A DNA stretch of 64,000 bases from Clostridium sp. CAG:710 (GTDB taxonomy: Bacteria > Bacillota_I > Bacilli_A > RF39 > UBA660). Of this stretch, positions 7,659 through 15,223 are shown piece by piece. Made by a program: the position numbers and the translations under genes. Each line of letters opens with the position of its first letter. The first letter of the stretch is position 1. Under the pieces are notes generated by a model, which saw only the letters and a program-made list of their open reading frames with translations, ran no database searches and was not told the DNA's origin. The DNA is taken from the NCBI GenBank assembly GCA_000432595.1, contig HF996851.1, positions 34,037 through 98,036 of the forward strand. Direction: 5' to 3'.

Positions 7659-8750
7659 ATGAATGATAATTTATCAAAATATGCTTGTAGAAATATGGAT
7701 GCTCTAAGACTAAATCCAGAAAAAGAAGATAGCCGTCCACCTTTTTTTCATGACACAGACCGTATTATATTTTCCAATTCATTCTCAAGATATATAGACA
7801 AAACACAAGTGTTTTCATTTAATTCAAATGACCACATAACAAGAAGAATAACTCATGTTATAATGGTTAGTAAAATATCAAGAACTATTGGCAGATATTT
7901 AAACCTTAATGAGGATTTATTAGAGGCAATTGCACTTGGGCATGATGTTGGTCATTGCCCTTTAGGCCATACAGGTGAAATGTTTCTAAATAAAATAATA
8001 AATTCTAGTATAAATGAGGCATTTATGCATAATATACAAAGTGTTAGAAACTATATGGTACTAGAGAAAAATGGAAAAGGTAGTAACCTTACAATTCAAG
8101 TTTTAGATGGAATTATGTGTCATAATGGAGAAGTTCTTAATAATATATATAGTCCAGTAAAAAAGACAAAGAAAGAATTTTTAGAAGAATATAATAAGGC
8201 TCTTAAAGATAATAATGTTTCACTTTCAATTAGACCAATGACCCTAGAAGGCTGCGTTGTAAGAATATCAGATGTTATCGCATATATAGGAAGAGATATA
8301 GAAGACGCAATAGGCCTTGGGGTAATAAAAAGAAGTGATATTCCAGAAGAAATTACTGGTGTTTTAGGAAATAACAATAAAGATATAATAAATACCATAA
8401 TATTAGATATAGTAGAAAATAGTAAGGATAAACCATATATTAAAATGAGTGATAAAATATATGATGCATTAGATAAATTAAAAGAATTTAACTATAGTAA
8501 TATATATAATAAAGCAAATAATGAATTTGGAAAAGAATACTATAGTAATGCATTTCAGTCACTATTTGAAAAATATTTGAGTGATTTAAATACTAATAAT
8601 AAAGAGAGTAGTATATATAAAGTATATTTGAATAATATGGATAATAGTTATATAGAAAATACTAAAAAAGAAAGAATTGTCATAGATTATATTGCTGGAA
8701 TGACAGATAATTTCTTTATTAGTGAATATAATAATTGTATCAAGTGTTAA
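7659..8750 (+). CDS. HD-domain deoxyguanosinetriphosphate triphosphohydrolase-like protein
   Basis: The protein has 363 residues. The N-terminal 'SRPPFFHDTDRIIFSNSFSR' and the HD motif 'GHDVGHCPLGHTGE' are the hallmarks of dGTPase-like proteins; the first ligand histidine lies in 'RITHVIMVSKISRTIGR', and 'VVRISDVIAYIGRDIED' gives the last aspartate. Family members split dNTPs to nucleoside and triphosphate. AGGAGG (7645-7650) selects ATG 7659; TTG 7653 in frame is too close to it. It follows the U32 gene by 12 bases in the same operon. Confidence 0.88.
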   Translation: MNDNLSKYACRNMDALRLNPEKEDSRPPFFHDTDRIIFSNSFSRYIDKTQVFSFNSNDHITRRITHVIMVSKISRTIGRYLNLNEDLLEAIALGHDVGHCPLGHTGEMFLNKIINSSINEAFMHNIQSVRNYMVLEKNGKGSNLTIQVLDGIMCHNGEVLNNIYSPVKKTKKEFLEEYNKALKDNNVSLSIRPMTLEGCVVRISDVIAYIGRDIEDAIGLGVIKRSDIPEEITGVLGNNNKDIINTIILDIVENSKDKPYIKMSDKIYDALDKLKEFNYSNIYNKANNEFGKEYYSNAFQSLFEKYLSDLNTNNKESSIYKVYLNNMDNSYIENTKKERIVIDYIAGMTDNFFISEYNNCIKC

Positions 8751-8760
8751 CAAAAATATA

Positions 8761-8789
8761 TTGACAAATACTACTTTTTGTAGTATCAT
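8761..8789 (+). promoter_or_regulatory. greA promoter with palindrome over spacer and -10 box
   Basis: TTGACA (8761-8766), a 17-bp spacer and TATCAT (8784-8789) form a strong promoter. A perfect inverted repeat, ATACTAC (8768-8774) and GTAGTAT (8780-8786) around five T residues, fills the spacer and enters the -10 box, the usual place for a repressor operator. Confidence 0.78.
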
Positions 8790-8820
8790 GATGAAGATGT
8801 TGCGAAAGAGGTGTTGTTGT

Positions 8821-9291
8821 ATGAAAGAAAAGAAAATTTACTTAACTCAACAAGGTTTTGAAGAACTTAAAAGTGAGTTGGATAATTTAATAAATGTTAA
8901 ACGTCCTGCGAATATTCAAGCAATTAAAGAAGCAAGAGCATTAGGTGATTTATCTGAAAATGCCGACTATGATGCTGCTAAAAACGATCAAGCTGAAATC
9001 GAAGGAAGAATTAAAAAAATAGAAAAAATGTTAGAAAACGTTGAAATAATTGAAAAAGGTGATTCTTCAGTTGTATCACTTGGTACTACTGTATCTATTA
9101 AATATGTAGATGATGAAGATGAAACTGATGAATACCAAATAGTTGGTAGTCAAGAAGCTGACCCATTTATGAGCAAAATTTCTAATGAAAGTCCAATCGC
9201 CAAAGCTATTATGAATAAAAAGGTTGGAGATATAGTAGAAGTTGAAAGTCCTAATGGCGTTTATAAAATAGAAATTATTGATATTAAATAA
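8821..9291 (+). CDS. greA: Transcription elongation factor GreA
   Basis: The protein has 156 residues, the normal GreA length: an N-terminal coiled coil with the acidic tip 'GDLSENADYDAAKNDQ' and a C-terminal FKBP-like domain ending 'GDIVEVESPNGVYKIEI'. GreA rescues backtracked RNA polymerase by stimulating transcript cleavage. An upstream frame extends the gene by 33 codons, but GAGGTG (8809-8814) and family length place the start at ATG 8821. It has its own promoter and terminator. Confidence 0.96.
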   Translation: MKEKKIYLTQQGFEELKSELDNLINVKRPANIQAIKEARALGDLSENADYDAAKNDQAEIEGRIKKIEKMLENVEIIEKGDSSVVSLGTTVSIKYVDDEDETDEYQIVGSQEADPFMSKISNESPIAKAIMNKKVGDIVEVESPNGVYKIEIIDIK

Positions 9292-9294
9292 GTT

Positions 9295-9316
9295 AAAGAC
9301 TATAAAGTCTTTTTTC
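9295..9316 (+). terminator. greA terminator
   Basis: AAAGACT and AGTCTTT pair across ATAA and run into a T tract. Confidence 0.75.
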
Positions 9317-9333
9317 TTTATTAGAGGTGTGGT

Positions 9334-10452
9334 ATGAAAGTAAAATATAATTTAAAACACAAAGAAAAAAATACTATGGCACGTTATGGAGTGTTAGATA
9401 CAAATTATGGTTCGTTTGAAACTCCTATGTTTATGCCTGTTGGTACTAAAGCCAATGTAAAACTTCTAACACCAGACGAATTATATGCTTGTAAGTGTGG
9501 AATAATCTTGTCAAATACATATCATTTATGGTTAAGACCAGGACCTGACTTAATAGAAAAAGCAGGTGGACTTCATAAATTTATGAATTATAAGGGACCT
9601 ATTCTTACTGATAGTGGAGGATTTCAAGTGTTTTCTCTAGCTAAACCAAAAGATATTACTGAGGAAGGAGTTCACTTCAAAAGTCATATAGACGGTTCTA
9701 AACTGTTTTTAACTCCTGAGGAATCAATTAAAATTCAAAATAAATTAGACAGTGATATTGCAATGAGTTTTGATGAATGTCCTCCGTATCCAGTTACACA
9801 TGAATATATGGAAAAAAGTATTGAAAGAACACTTAGATGGGCAGCAAGAGGAAAAGCAGTCCACTCAAATGAAGCACAAAGCCTTTTTGGAATTGTACAA
9901 GGTGGAGAATTTGAAGATCTTAGAAAAAGAAGTGCTACAGAAACAGTAAAAATGAACTTTGATGGATATTCTATAGGTGGAACTAGTGTTGGGGAAGATA
10001 AGCCAACAATGTATAAAATGATTGAGTATTCAACTCCATACTTACCAGAAGATAAAGTAAGATATCTAATGGGAGTAGGAGATCCAGTTGATATAATTGA
10101 AGGCGTTATTAGAGGAGTAGATTTATTTGATTGTGTCTTATCTACTAGAATTGCTAGACATGGTAATGCATTTACTAGATATGGTAAAATTAACCTAAGA
10201 AACTTACGCTTTAGAGAAGACTTTACTCCAGTTGAAGAAGAATGTGATTGTTACACATGTAAAAACTTCTCAAAAGCATATATTCGTCATTTAATTACAT
10301 GTGATGAGGTTCTTGGTGGTAGATTACTATCTATTCACAACACAAGATTTTTAATTAAACTAACAGAAGATATAAGAGAAGCTATTAAAGAAAATAGATT
10401 ATTAGAATTTAGAAGTGAATTTTTAGATAAATATAAATCAAAAGAGAAGTAA
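9334..10452 (+). CDS. tgt: tRNA-guanine transglycosylase (queuine tRNA-ribosyltransferase)
   Basis: The protein has 372 residues and is a clear bacterial Tgt. 'LTDSGGFQVFSLAKPKDIT' holds the first catalytic aspartate, 'GVDLFDCVLSTRIARHGN' the nucleophilic aspartate and base-binding loop, and 'CDCYTCKNFSKAYIRHL' the zinc site (three Cys, one His). It swaps guanine-34 for the queuosine precursor preQ1 in GUN-anticodon tRNAs. GAGGTGTGGT precedes the ATG. No queuosine synthesis genes are in view, so preQ1 may be made elsewhere or imported. Confidence 0.97.
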   Translation: MKVKYNLKHKEKNTMARYGVLDTNYGSFETPMFMPVGTKANVKLLTPDELYACKCGIILSNTYHLWLRPGPDLIEKAGGLHKFMNYKGPILTDSGGFQVFSLAKPKDITEEGVHFKSHIDGSKLFLTPEESIKIQNKLDSDIAMSFDECPPYPVTHEYMEKSIERTLRWAARGKAVHSNEAQSLFGIVQGGEFEDLRKRSATETVKMNFDGYSIGGTSVGEDKPTMYKMIEYSTPYLPEDKVRYLMGVGDPVDIIEGVIRGVDLFDCVLSTRIARHGNAFTRYGKINLRNLRFREDFTPVEEECDCYTCKNFSKAYIRHLITCDEVLGGRLLSIHNTRFLIKLTEDIREAIKENRLLEFRSEFLDKYKSKEK

Positions 10453-10463
10453 TTCTCTTTTTT
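10441..10463 (+). terminator. Bidirectional terminator between tgt and the convergent gene
   Basis: AAAGAGAA and TTCTCTTT pair around GTAA, followed by TTT on the plus strand. The convergent gene ends at its right edge, so it probably serves both. Confidence 0.7.
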
Positions 10464-10827
10464 AATTTTCTTTTTTTGATTTATTAATTCCTATAATGCT
10501 TCCAAATATACATGATAAAAATATTATTAAATAATAAATCAGTAGTGATAAATTTGGTTTATTTCCAAAACCAGCATAACTAAGTAAAAATAATATGACT
10601 ATTGAAACAACAGCTATTTTAATACCCTCTAAATAGCCTTTATTTTGTGCTTTTCTTCCTATATAACTTCCACCTATAAAGAATGATAAAACAATTAAAA
10701 TAAGCTTAAAATACTTTAATGCATTAGGAAGAATATTAAAATAATTAAAAATAGTAATTATTAAACCCGATATTAAAAGACCTACTAATATATATAAAAG
10801 ACTTTTTAAATATTTAACTATGAACAT
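10462..10827 (-). CDS. TIGR04086-type small membrane protein (YrzE-like)
   Basis: The protein has 121 residues with four hydrophobic helices and little else. The 'GLLISGLIITIF' first helix, 'SFFIGGSYIGRKAQNKGYLEGI' and a last helix ending 'IFGSIIGINK' resemble the TIGR04086/YrzE family, often found near tgt in Firmicutes. The function is unknown. It is transcribed towards tgt; ATG 10827 follows GTTGAGGTT. Confidence 0.7.
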   Translation of the reverse strand: MFIVKYLKSLLYILVGLLISGLIITIFNYFNILPNALKYFKLILIVLSFFIGGSYIGRKAQNKGYLEGIKIAVVSIVILFLLSYAGFGNKPNLSLLIYYLIIFLSCIFGSIIGINKSKKEN

Positions 10828-10903
10828 AACCTCAACTCCTAGTAAATGTTATGTATTGAATAAAAAAATATGCAAATAATCATAATAGTTATAGGAGGTT
10901 AAT

Positions 10904-11551
10904 ATGGACTACTTAATAGTTTTATCTAGAACACTACTTTTTTATATTATTATCACAATAATTTATAGATTCATGGGTAAAAGAGAAATAGGACAACTTG
11001 GAATAGTTGATTTAATAGTTTCAATCCTAATAGCTGAATTAGCAGCCATTTCAATTGATAATAGAGAAGAAAGCGTATTTCTATCAATACTTCCAATAGT
11101 ACTTTTAGTAGTTATACAAGTAGGAATGTCATACATATCACTTAAAAGTTCAAAAATAAGAAATGCATTTGATGGAAACCCTTCAGTAATAATTAATAAT
11201 GGAAGGTTAAACTTTAATGAAATGGTAAGGCAAAGATATAATTTAGAAGACTTACTAACCCAACTAAGAGATAAAAATATAAGAAGTATAGAAGAAGTAG
11301 ATTATGCAGTACTAGAAACAAGTGGCAAGTTATCAGTATTTAGAAAAGAAAAGGAAAGAAGAGGAGAATATCCTATGCCACTCATATTAGATGGAATAAT
11401 TGATTATGACACATTAAAACAAATTGGTAAAAACAAAGAGTGGATAACAAATATGCTTATAGAGGACAATGTAGAATTAGAAAATGTTTTTTATGCCTTT
11501 TATAGAAAAAATAAATTATATATAATTAAAGACAATGATTTGAGAAAATGA
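10904..11551 (+). CDS. DUF421 / YetF-type membrane protein
   Basis: The protein has 215 residues: three N-terminal helices (about 5-75) then two small alpha-beta repeats. 'RFMGKREIGQLGIVDLIVSILIAELAAI' is the family's hallmark, and 'NPSVIINNGRLN...LRDKNI.SIEEVDYAVLETSGKLSVF' is the DUF421 cytosolic domain. Members in Bacillus affect spores and germinant sensing, but no general biochemical role is settled. TAGGAGG precedes ATG 10904; it is divergent from the YrzE-like gene across 76 bases. Confidence 0.9.
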   Translation: MDYLIVLSRTLLFYIIITIIYRFMGKREIGQLGIVDLIVSILIAELAAISIDNREESVFLSILPIVLLVVIQVGMSYISLKSSKIRNAFDGNPSVIINNGRLNFNEMVRQRYNLEDLLTQLRDKNIRSIEEVDYAVLETSGKLSVFRKEKERRGEYPMPLILDGIIDYDTLKQIGKNKEWITNMLIEDNVELENVFYAFYRKNKLYIIKDNDLRK

Positions 11552-11563
11552 TTGTCTTTTTTT
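11528..11563 (+). terminator. Terminator after the DUF421 gene
   Basis: AAAGACAAT (11528-11536) pairs with ATTGTCTTT (11551-11559), followed by more T. The right arm starts a 37-bp sequence repeated after the next gene. Confidence 0.75.
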
Positions 11564-11586
11564 CTTATTTATTATAATATTAATTT
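11550..11586 (+). repeat. 37-bp terminator-promoter repeat, copy 1
   Basis: This stretch, from the right arm of the terminator through TATAAT (11573-11578), is identical to 12807-12843. It carries the end of one transcription unit and the probable -10 box of the next. Confidence 0.8.
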
Positions 11587-11621
11587 GAAATTACAACTGT
11601 AGTAAGAAAGGATGAGGTGGT

Positions 11622-12806
11622 ATGAAATATGTATTAATGAATAAAAATACTGAGGTTTTAATCGCAAATTATGATGAAGGTATTAAAGTGTTTGATAAAA
11701 TAATAGAAATAAGAAATATAGAATATGCCCCATTAATTATAAAAAAATCATATGAAATGAAAGAAGATTTTAGATTTAACTTAAATGACTGGTTTATTGG
11801 AAGAGGTATACCTTCATGGAGAGATGAACTTGATATGTTACTTGCACGATTAAATATTTCCACACCACTTGAATTATTTGATAGGGCATTTGCTCTTTCC
11901 TTATCAGATCAGTATTGGATTAAACAGGTAGGGAGTAATATTAAATATGAAGATGTAAACTTTTTTGACCACGACTTTGACTCTGCAGAATTTGTAGAAG
12001 CAAGTTTTTCTGATAATTATGATTCAATAACAAGAAAAGAAACGCTAATGAGCCCAAATAATACTACCGATGGTATGTTAAAAAAATCTTGGATAATAGA
12101 AGATGGTAAAAGATATTTATTAAAAGGTGGATATAAAAATGATTATCTACAGCCATTCAATGAAGTTTTGGCATCTATAATATGTGATAAATTAGGCTTT
12201 GATCACGTTACTTATACATTAGATACATTTAAGAATAAAGTAGTATCTAAATGCCTTTGTTTTATAAATAAAGATACAGAACTAATACCTGCATCTCAAA
12301 TAATGTATGGAATTACAAAACATAAAACAAGTGAGGATTATAATGAGTATATTAAAATACTTGAACAAAATGGAATAAAAAACGCAAGAGAAAAAATAGA
12401 AAATATGTATATATTAGATTTTTTAATGATGAATGAGGATAGGCATTTAAATAATTTTGGAATAATAAGAGATGTTAATACATTAGAATGGCTTGATGTT
12501 GCACCTATATTTGACAATGGTGAATCTTTAAAGATGACTATATATAATAGTGATGAAATATCCATTAATGGAGAAGGAAGACTATTTTACAATATAGTAA
12601 CATTTGATGATATTATAAAAGCTGTTAAGGATATTAAAAGAATAGATATCTCTAAACTTGATGGAGTAGTAGAAGAATATGATGAATTACTTCATAAATA
12701 TCAAAATATAACAGGAATAACTGAAGATAGAATAAATAAACTTTGTATACTATTAAATAGACAGATAAAAAAGTTATCACATCTTATCGCAGAAAAGACA
12801 ATTTAA
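11622..12806 (+). CDS. HipA-like / CtkA-like protein kinase
   Basis: The protein has 394 residues. The C-terminal two thirds match HipA-fold kinases: a nucleotide-binding 'KRYLLKGGYKNDYLQPFNEVLASIICDKLG', the catalytic loop 'DFLMMNEDRHLNNFGII' and the metal-binding 'DVAPIFDNGESL'. The N-terminal 100 residues ('FRFNLNDWFIGRGIPSWRDELD') are of an unknown type that replaces the usual HipA N-subdomain. No HipB-like antitoxin lies next to it, so it is a stand-alone kinase rather than a toxin pair. GATGAGGTGG precedes the ATG. It is flanked on both sides by the same terminator-promoter repeat. Confidence 0.8.
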   Translation: MKYVLMNKNTEVLIANYDEGIKVFDKIIEIRNIEYAPLIIKKSYEMKEDFRFNLNDWFIGRGIPSWRDELDMLLARLNISTPLELFDRAFALSLSDQYWIKQVGSNIKYEDVNFFDHDFDSAEFVEASFSDNYDSITRKETLMSPNNTTDGMLKKSWIIEDGKRYLLKGGYKNDYLQPFNEVLASIICDKLGFDHVTYTLDTFKNKVVSKCLCFINKDTELIPASQIMYGITKHKTSEDYNEYIKILEQNGIKNAREKIENMYILDFLMMNEDRHLNNFGIIRDVNTLEWLDVAPIFDNGESLKMTIYNSDEISINGEGRLFYNIVTFDDIIKAVKDIKRIDISKLDGVVEEYDELLHKYQNITGITEDRINKLCILLNRQIKKLSHLIAEKTI

Positions 12807-12820
12807 GATTGTCTTTTTTT
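12793..12820 (+). terminator. Terminator after the HipA-like gene
   Basis: AAAAGACAAT (12793-12802) pairs with ATTGTCTTTT (12808-12817) around TTAAG and runs into T residues. Confidence 0.8.
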
Positions 12821-12843
12821 CTTATTTATTATAATATTAATTT
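12807..12843 (+). repeat. 37-bp terminator-promoter repeat, copy 2
   Basis: Identical to 11550-11586. It includes the terminator arm and a TATAAT (12830-12835) that probably starts the YunG-like gene. Confidence 0.8.
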
Positions 12844-12878
12844 ATAAGAATAATAGTAGTTCATGGTGGAGGTAGTAT

Positions 12879-13250
12879 ATGAATTTAGATTTATTAAAAT
12901 TTGCATTAGAAGACTCTTGGAATAGGGATACTTGTTATCCATTTGTTAGTTGGGATAGTAGTAATCCAAGTGTTGGTCAAGATGAAGTTACTTCACTTGT
13001 TGTAAACGATTTTTTAGGCGGAGAGATAATTAAAAGTATTGATGAAGATGGCATTCATTATTATAACTTAGTAGGGGAAGAACCACTTGATTTTACAAAT
13101 CAAACCTCACTAGTAAAAGGAGATATAGTATCTAGAAAAGAATTATTAAAAAACAGAAATACAGCGCTTAGATATTTCATATTATCAGAATGCGTTAAAG
13201 ATTCGATGCAAAATAATTCTAAGGTAAAAGAAAAAGTGTATAAGATATAA
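12879..13250 (+). CDS. YunG-like family protein
   Basis: The protein has 123 residues. 'ALEDSWNRDTCYPFVSWDSSNPSVGQ' followed by 'TSLVVNDFLGGEIIKS' and 'HYYNLV...LDFTNQTS' is the pattern of the YunG family, small cytosolic proteins of unsettled function (older notes call YunG a possible regulator). GGTGGAGG precedes ATG 12879. Its last seven codons lie inside a 20-bp sequence that recurs at 15179-15198 just after the TasA-like gene, where the same codons plus a stop and a hairpin terminator are preserved. Confidence 0.7.
   Translation: MNLDLLKFALEDSWNRDTCYPFVSWDSSNPSVGQDEVTSLVVNDFLGGEIIKSIDEDGIHYYNLVGEEPLDFTNQTSLVKGDIVSRKELLKNRNTALRYFILSECVKDSMQNNSKVKEKVYKI
13227..13246 (+). repeat. 20-bp direct repeat, left copy
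   Basis: AAAGAAAAAGTGTATAAGAT ends the YunG-like coding region and recurs exactly at 15179-15198. The two copies bracket the TasA-like gene and its G-tract promoter. Confidence 0.7.
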
Positions 13251-13253
13251 CAT

Positions 13254-13277
13254 AGAGCGAAATTTTGCTCTTTTTTT
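13254..13277 (+). terminator. Terminator after the YunG-like gene
   Basis: AGAGC pairs with GCTCT around an AT-rich loop and is followed by seven T residues. Confidence 0.65.
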
Positions 13278-13412
13278 AATGCATTGTTAAATAAATAATT
13301 GCCTACTTAATGGTTTCAATTGTATATTTTTCCTCTCTCACTTGTCTACTTTAAGCTTATCACTACAATTTAAATAAAAATTTTACCCTTTACACCAAAC
13401 AAATATTCTATC

Positions 13413-13442
13413 TTGATTTTCAATGGGGGGGGGGTGTATACT
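13413..13442 (+). promoter_or_regulatory. Promoter with a G10 tract in the spacer (possible phase switch)
   Basis: TTGATT (13413-13418), an 18-bp spacer and TATACT (13437-13442). Ten of the spacer bases are an uninterrupted G run (13425-13434) in an otherwise very AT-rich genome. TG stands just before the -10 box. The same module, with the run broken by one A, precedes the gene at 49314. Confidence 0.75.
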
Positions 13443-13478
13443 GATTATAGATTAAAATAAGGAAGGTACGAATGCAAA

Positions 13479-15167
13479 ATGAGAGATAGAAAGAAAAGAA
13501 ATATTATAATTGGTGCTTTATGCTGCCTACTAGTATTTATGGGAATTGGTTATGCAATATTATCACAAACCCTAAATATAAGTGGTACAGCTAATATGCA
13601 AGGTAATTGGAGTGTAAAAATAACTAATATGAAGTTATTAGAAGCTAATAAAACAGGAAGGGCAGAGAATGTATCAAATACTTTCACCGATACTACTGCA
13701 TCATTTGAAGCAAACTTATGGATGCCAGGAGATTCTATTGAATATGAAGTAACAGTAGAGAATCAAGGCAATATAGATGCAGTATTAAAAGATATAATTC
13801 AAACAAAAACAAATAAAGATAAAAATCTTAAATTTAGTAATAGCTTAATAGGAACAGAAGTATTAACTTCAGGTTCAAAAATGAGTTTTACAATGAAAGT
13901 TGAAATTCCAGAAGAAGCAGAAACACTACCAGAAGTAAAAGAATCAAAATATGAAATACAATTAATTTATATTCAGTATAATGGAGGAGAATATACACCA
14001 CCCACACAATCCATTGGGACTCTAGCAGAAAGAATTCTAGCAGACAATACAGCATTACCAGATACAAATATAGATTTTTCCGAGATAAGTAGTGATACAA
14101 ATGGAAAGGGATTATACTATACAAATAAAAATACAGAAGATAATAAAACGACATATTACTTTAGAGGTGATATTACTAACAATTATGTTAAGTTTGCAAC
14201 TCAGACTAAAAATACATGTAAATATAATGGCAAGGACATAGCATATTATGATCCTACAAATGGGGTACTTGAATATAATCCAATAGAAGCACAATGCTTA
14301 TCAACAAATGTATGTGTAACTACTAGTGTCCTTGGCAATTTTGTTGGTTTTGATGAAGCAACGTGCGTAGATGGGGGTGGTACATTTACACCAGACAAGG
14401 CAATATTCACACAAAATACAGCCGAAGATATTGTATGGAGAATCATAAGAATAAATGAAGATGGAAGCGTAAGACTTATTACTGAAAATCCAGTGGGAAG
14501 TAGTGCATATAATGCCATATATCGTGATAATGCATATGCTGGATATATGTATGGTGCAACGGGCTCATCGACATATAAAGAGACCCATAAAAATACAAAT
14601 AACAGTACAGTAAAGACATACCTAGATAATTGGTATAAAACCAATCTAAATGGTTATACTTCATATATGTCTACTACTGCAGGCTTTTGTAATGATAGAA
14701 GCATTGCTCCAACTTCTAAGACATGGAGTAATGATGATACTGCATTAGGCTATGAGAGGAAAACGACATATTATGGTGCATATAATAGATTAAAAAATAC
14801 ACATCAACCGCAGTTTGCATGTCCAGAAATAAATGATTTATTTACAACAACTGCAAGTTCAAACGGCAACAAAGCTTTAACATATCCAGTTGGGTTATTA
14901 ACAGCAGACGAAATTTCATATGCCGGAAGTACATATTTTAAATCAGATGACAACTATTTAGATACTACTGCTTATTGGACAATGTCACCACGACAATTTA
15001 GTGGTTCTACTGCCGAAGAAGACAATGATCTCTATATTTTTGATGAGGCACTATCCGGAACAATTCCAGGGGTTATTTTTGGTGTACGTCCTGTAATTAA
15101 TCTATCAGATGATGTTGGCGTAGTAAGCGGTGATGGAACAAAAGATAGTCCATATGTAGTAAAATAA
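13479..15167 (+). CDS. Exported TasA/SipW-type surface protein with C-terminal unknown domain
   Basis: The protein has 562 residues. The leader 'RKKRNIIIGALCCLLVFMG' with 'GYAILSQTLNISGTA' is the SipW-dependent camelysin/TasA type, followed by a beta-rich domain (45-170) with 'FEANLWMPGDSIEYEVTVEN' and 'GNIDAVLKDI'. The C-terminal part (310-562) has 'DIVWRIIRINEDGSVRLIT', 'AYWTMSPRQF' and 'GVRPVINLSDDV', a DUF6273-like pattern often seen on gut Firmicutes surface proteins. It is probably secreted and wall-associated. GGAAGGTACG before GTG or ATG codons at about 13472 gives the ribosome site; ATG 13479 fits the leaders of its paralogues. It is placed under a G-tract promoter. Confidence 0.85.
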   Translation: MRDRKKRNIIIGALCCLLVFMGIGYAILSQTLNISGTANMQGNWSVKITNMKLLEANKTGRAENVSNTFTDTTASFEANLWMPGDSIEYEVTVENQGNIDAVLKDIIQTKTNKDKNLKFSNSLIGTEVLTSGSKMSFTMKVEIPEEAETLPEVKESKYEIQLIYIQYNGGEYTPPTQSIGTLAERILADNTALPDTNIDFSEISSDTNGKGLYYTNKNTEDNKTTYYFRGDITNNYVKFATQTKNTCKYNGKDIAYYDPTNGVLEYNPIEAQCLSTNVCVTTSVLGNFVGFDEATCVDGGGTFTPDKAIFTQNTAEDIVWRIIRINEDGSVRLITENPVGSSAYNAIYRDNAYAGYMYGATGSSTYKETHKNTNNSTVKTYLDNWYKTNLNGYTSYMSTTAGFCNDRSIAPTSKTWSNDDTALGYERKTTYYGAYNRLKNTHQPQFACPEINDLFTTTASSNGNKALTYPVGLLTADEISYAGSTYFKSDDNYLDTTAYWTMSPRQFSGSTAEEDNDLYIFDEALSGTIPGVIFGVRPVINLSDDVGVVSGDGTKDSPYVVK

Positions 15168-15178
15168 TTAACTTATAT

Positions 15179-15198
15179 AAAGAAAAAGTGTATAAGAT
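15179..15198 (+). repeat. 20-bp direct repeat, right copy
   Basis: Identical to 13227-13246. Read in the YunG-like frame this copy encodes the same final residues and then TAA, as if the original gene end and its terminator had been pushed here by an insertion. Confidence 0.7.
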
Positions 15199-15223
15199 TT
15201 AAACATCTTTACACTTTTTTTCT
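15183..15223 (+). terminator. Long bidirectional terminator
   Basis: AAAAAGTGTA (15183-15192) pairs with TACACTTTTT (15210-15219), and inside it AAGAT pairs with ATCTT around TTAAAC. A and T runs flank both sides, so it can stop the TasA-like gene and the convergent histidine kinase gene. Confidence 0.8.

Noticed and set aside
8722..8820. Upstream extension of greA by 33 codons
   Set aside because: It covers the promoter and operator region and has no ribosome site; GreA length is right from ATG 8821.
13479..15167. Possibility that UGA is read as tryptophan
   Set aside because: Tryptophan is encoded by TGG throughout, and several genes (for example those ending at 11551 and 20832) stop cleanly at TGA.
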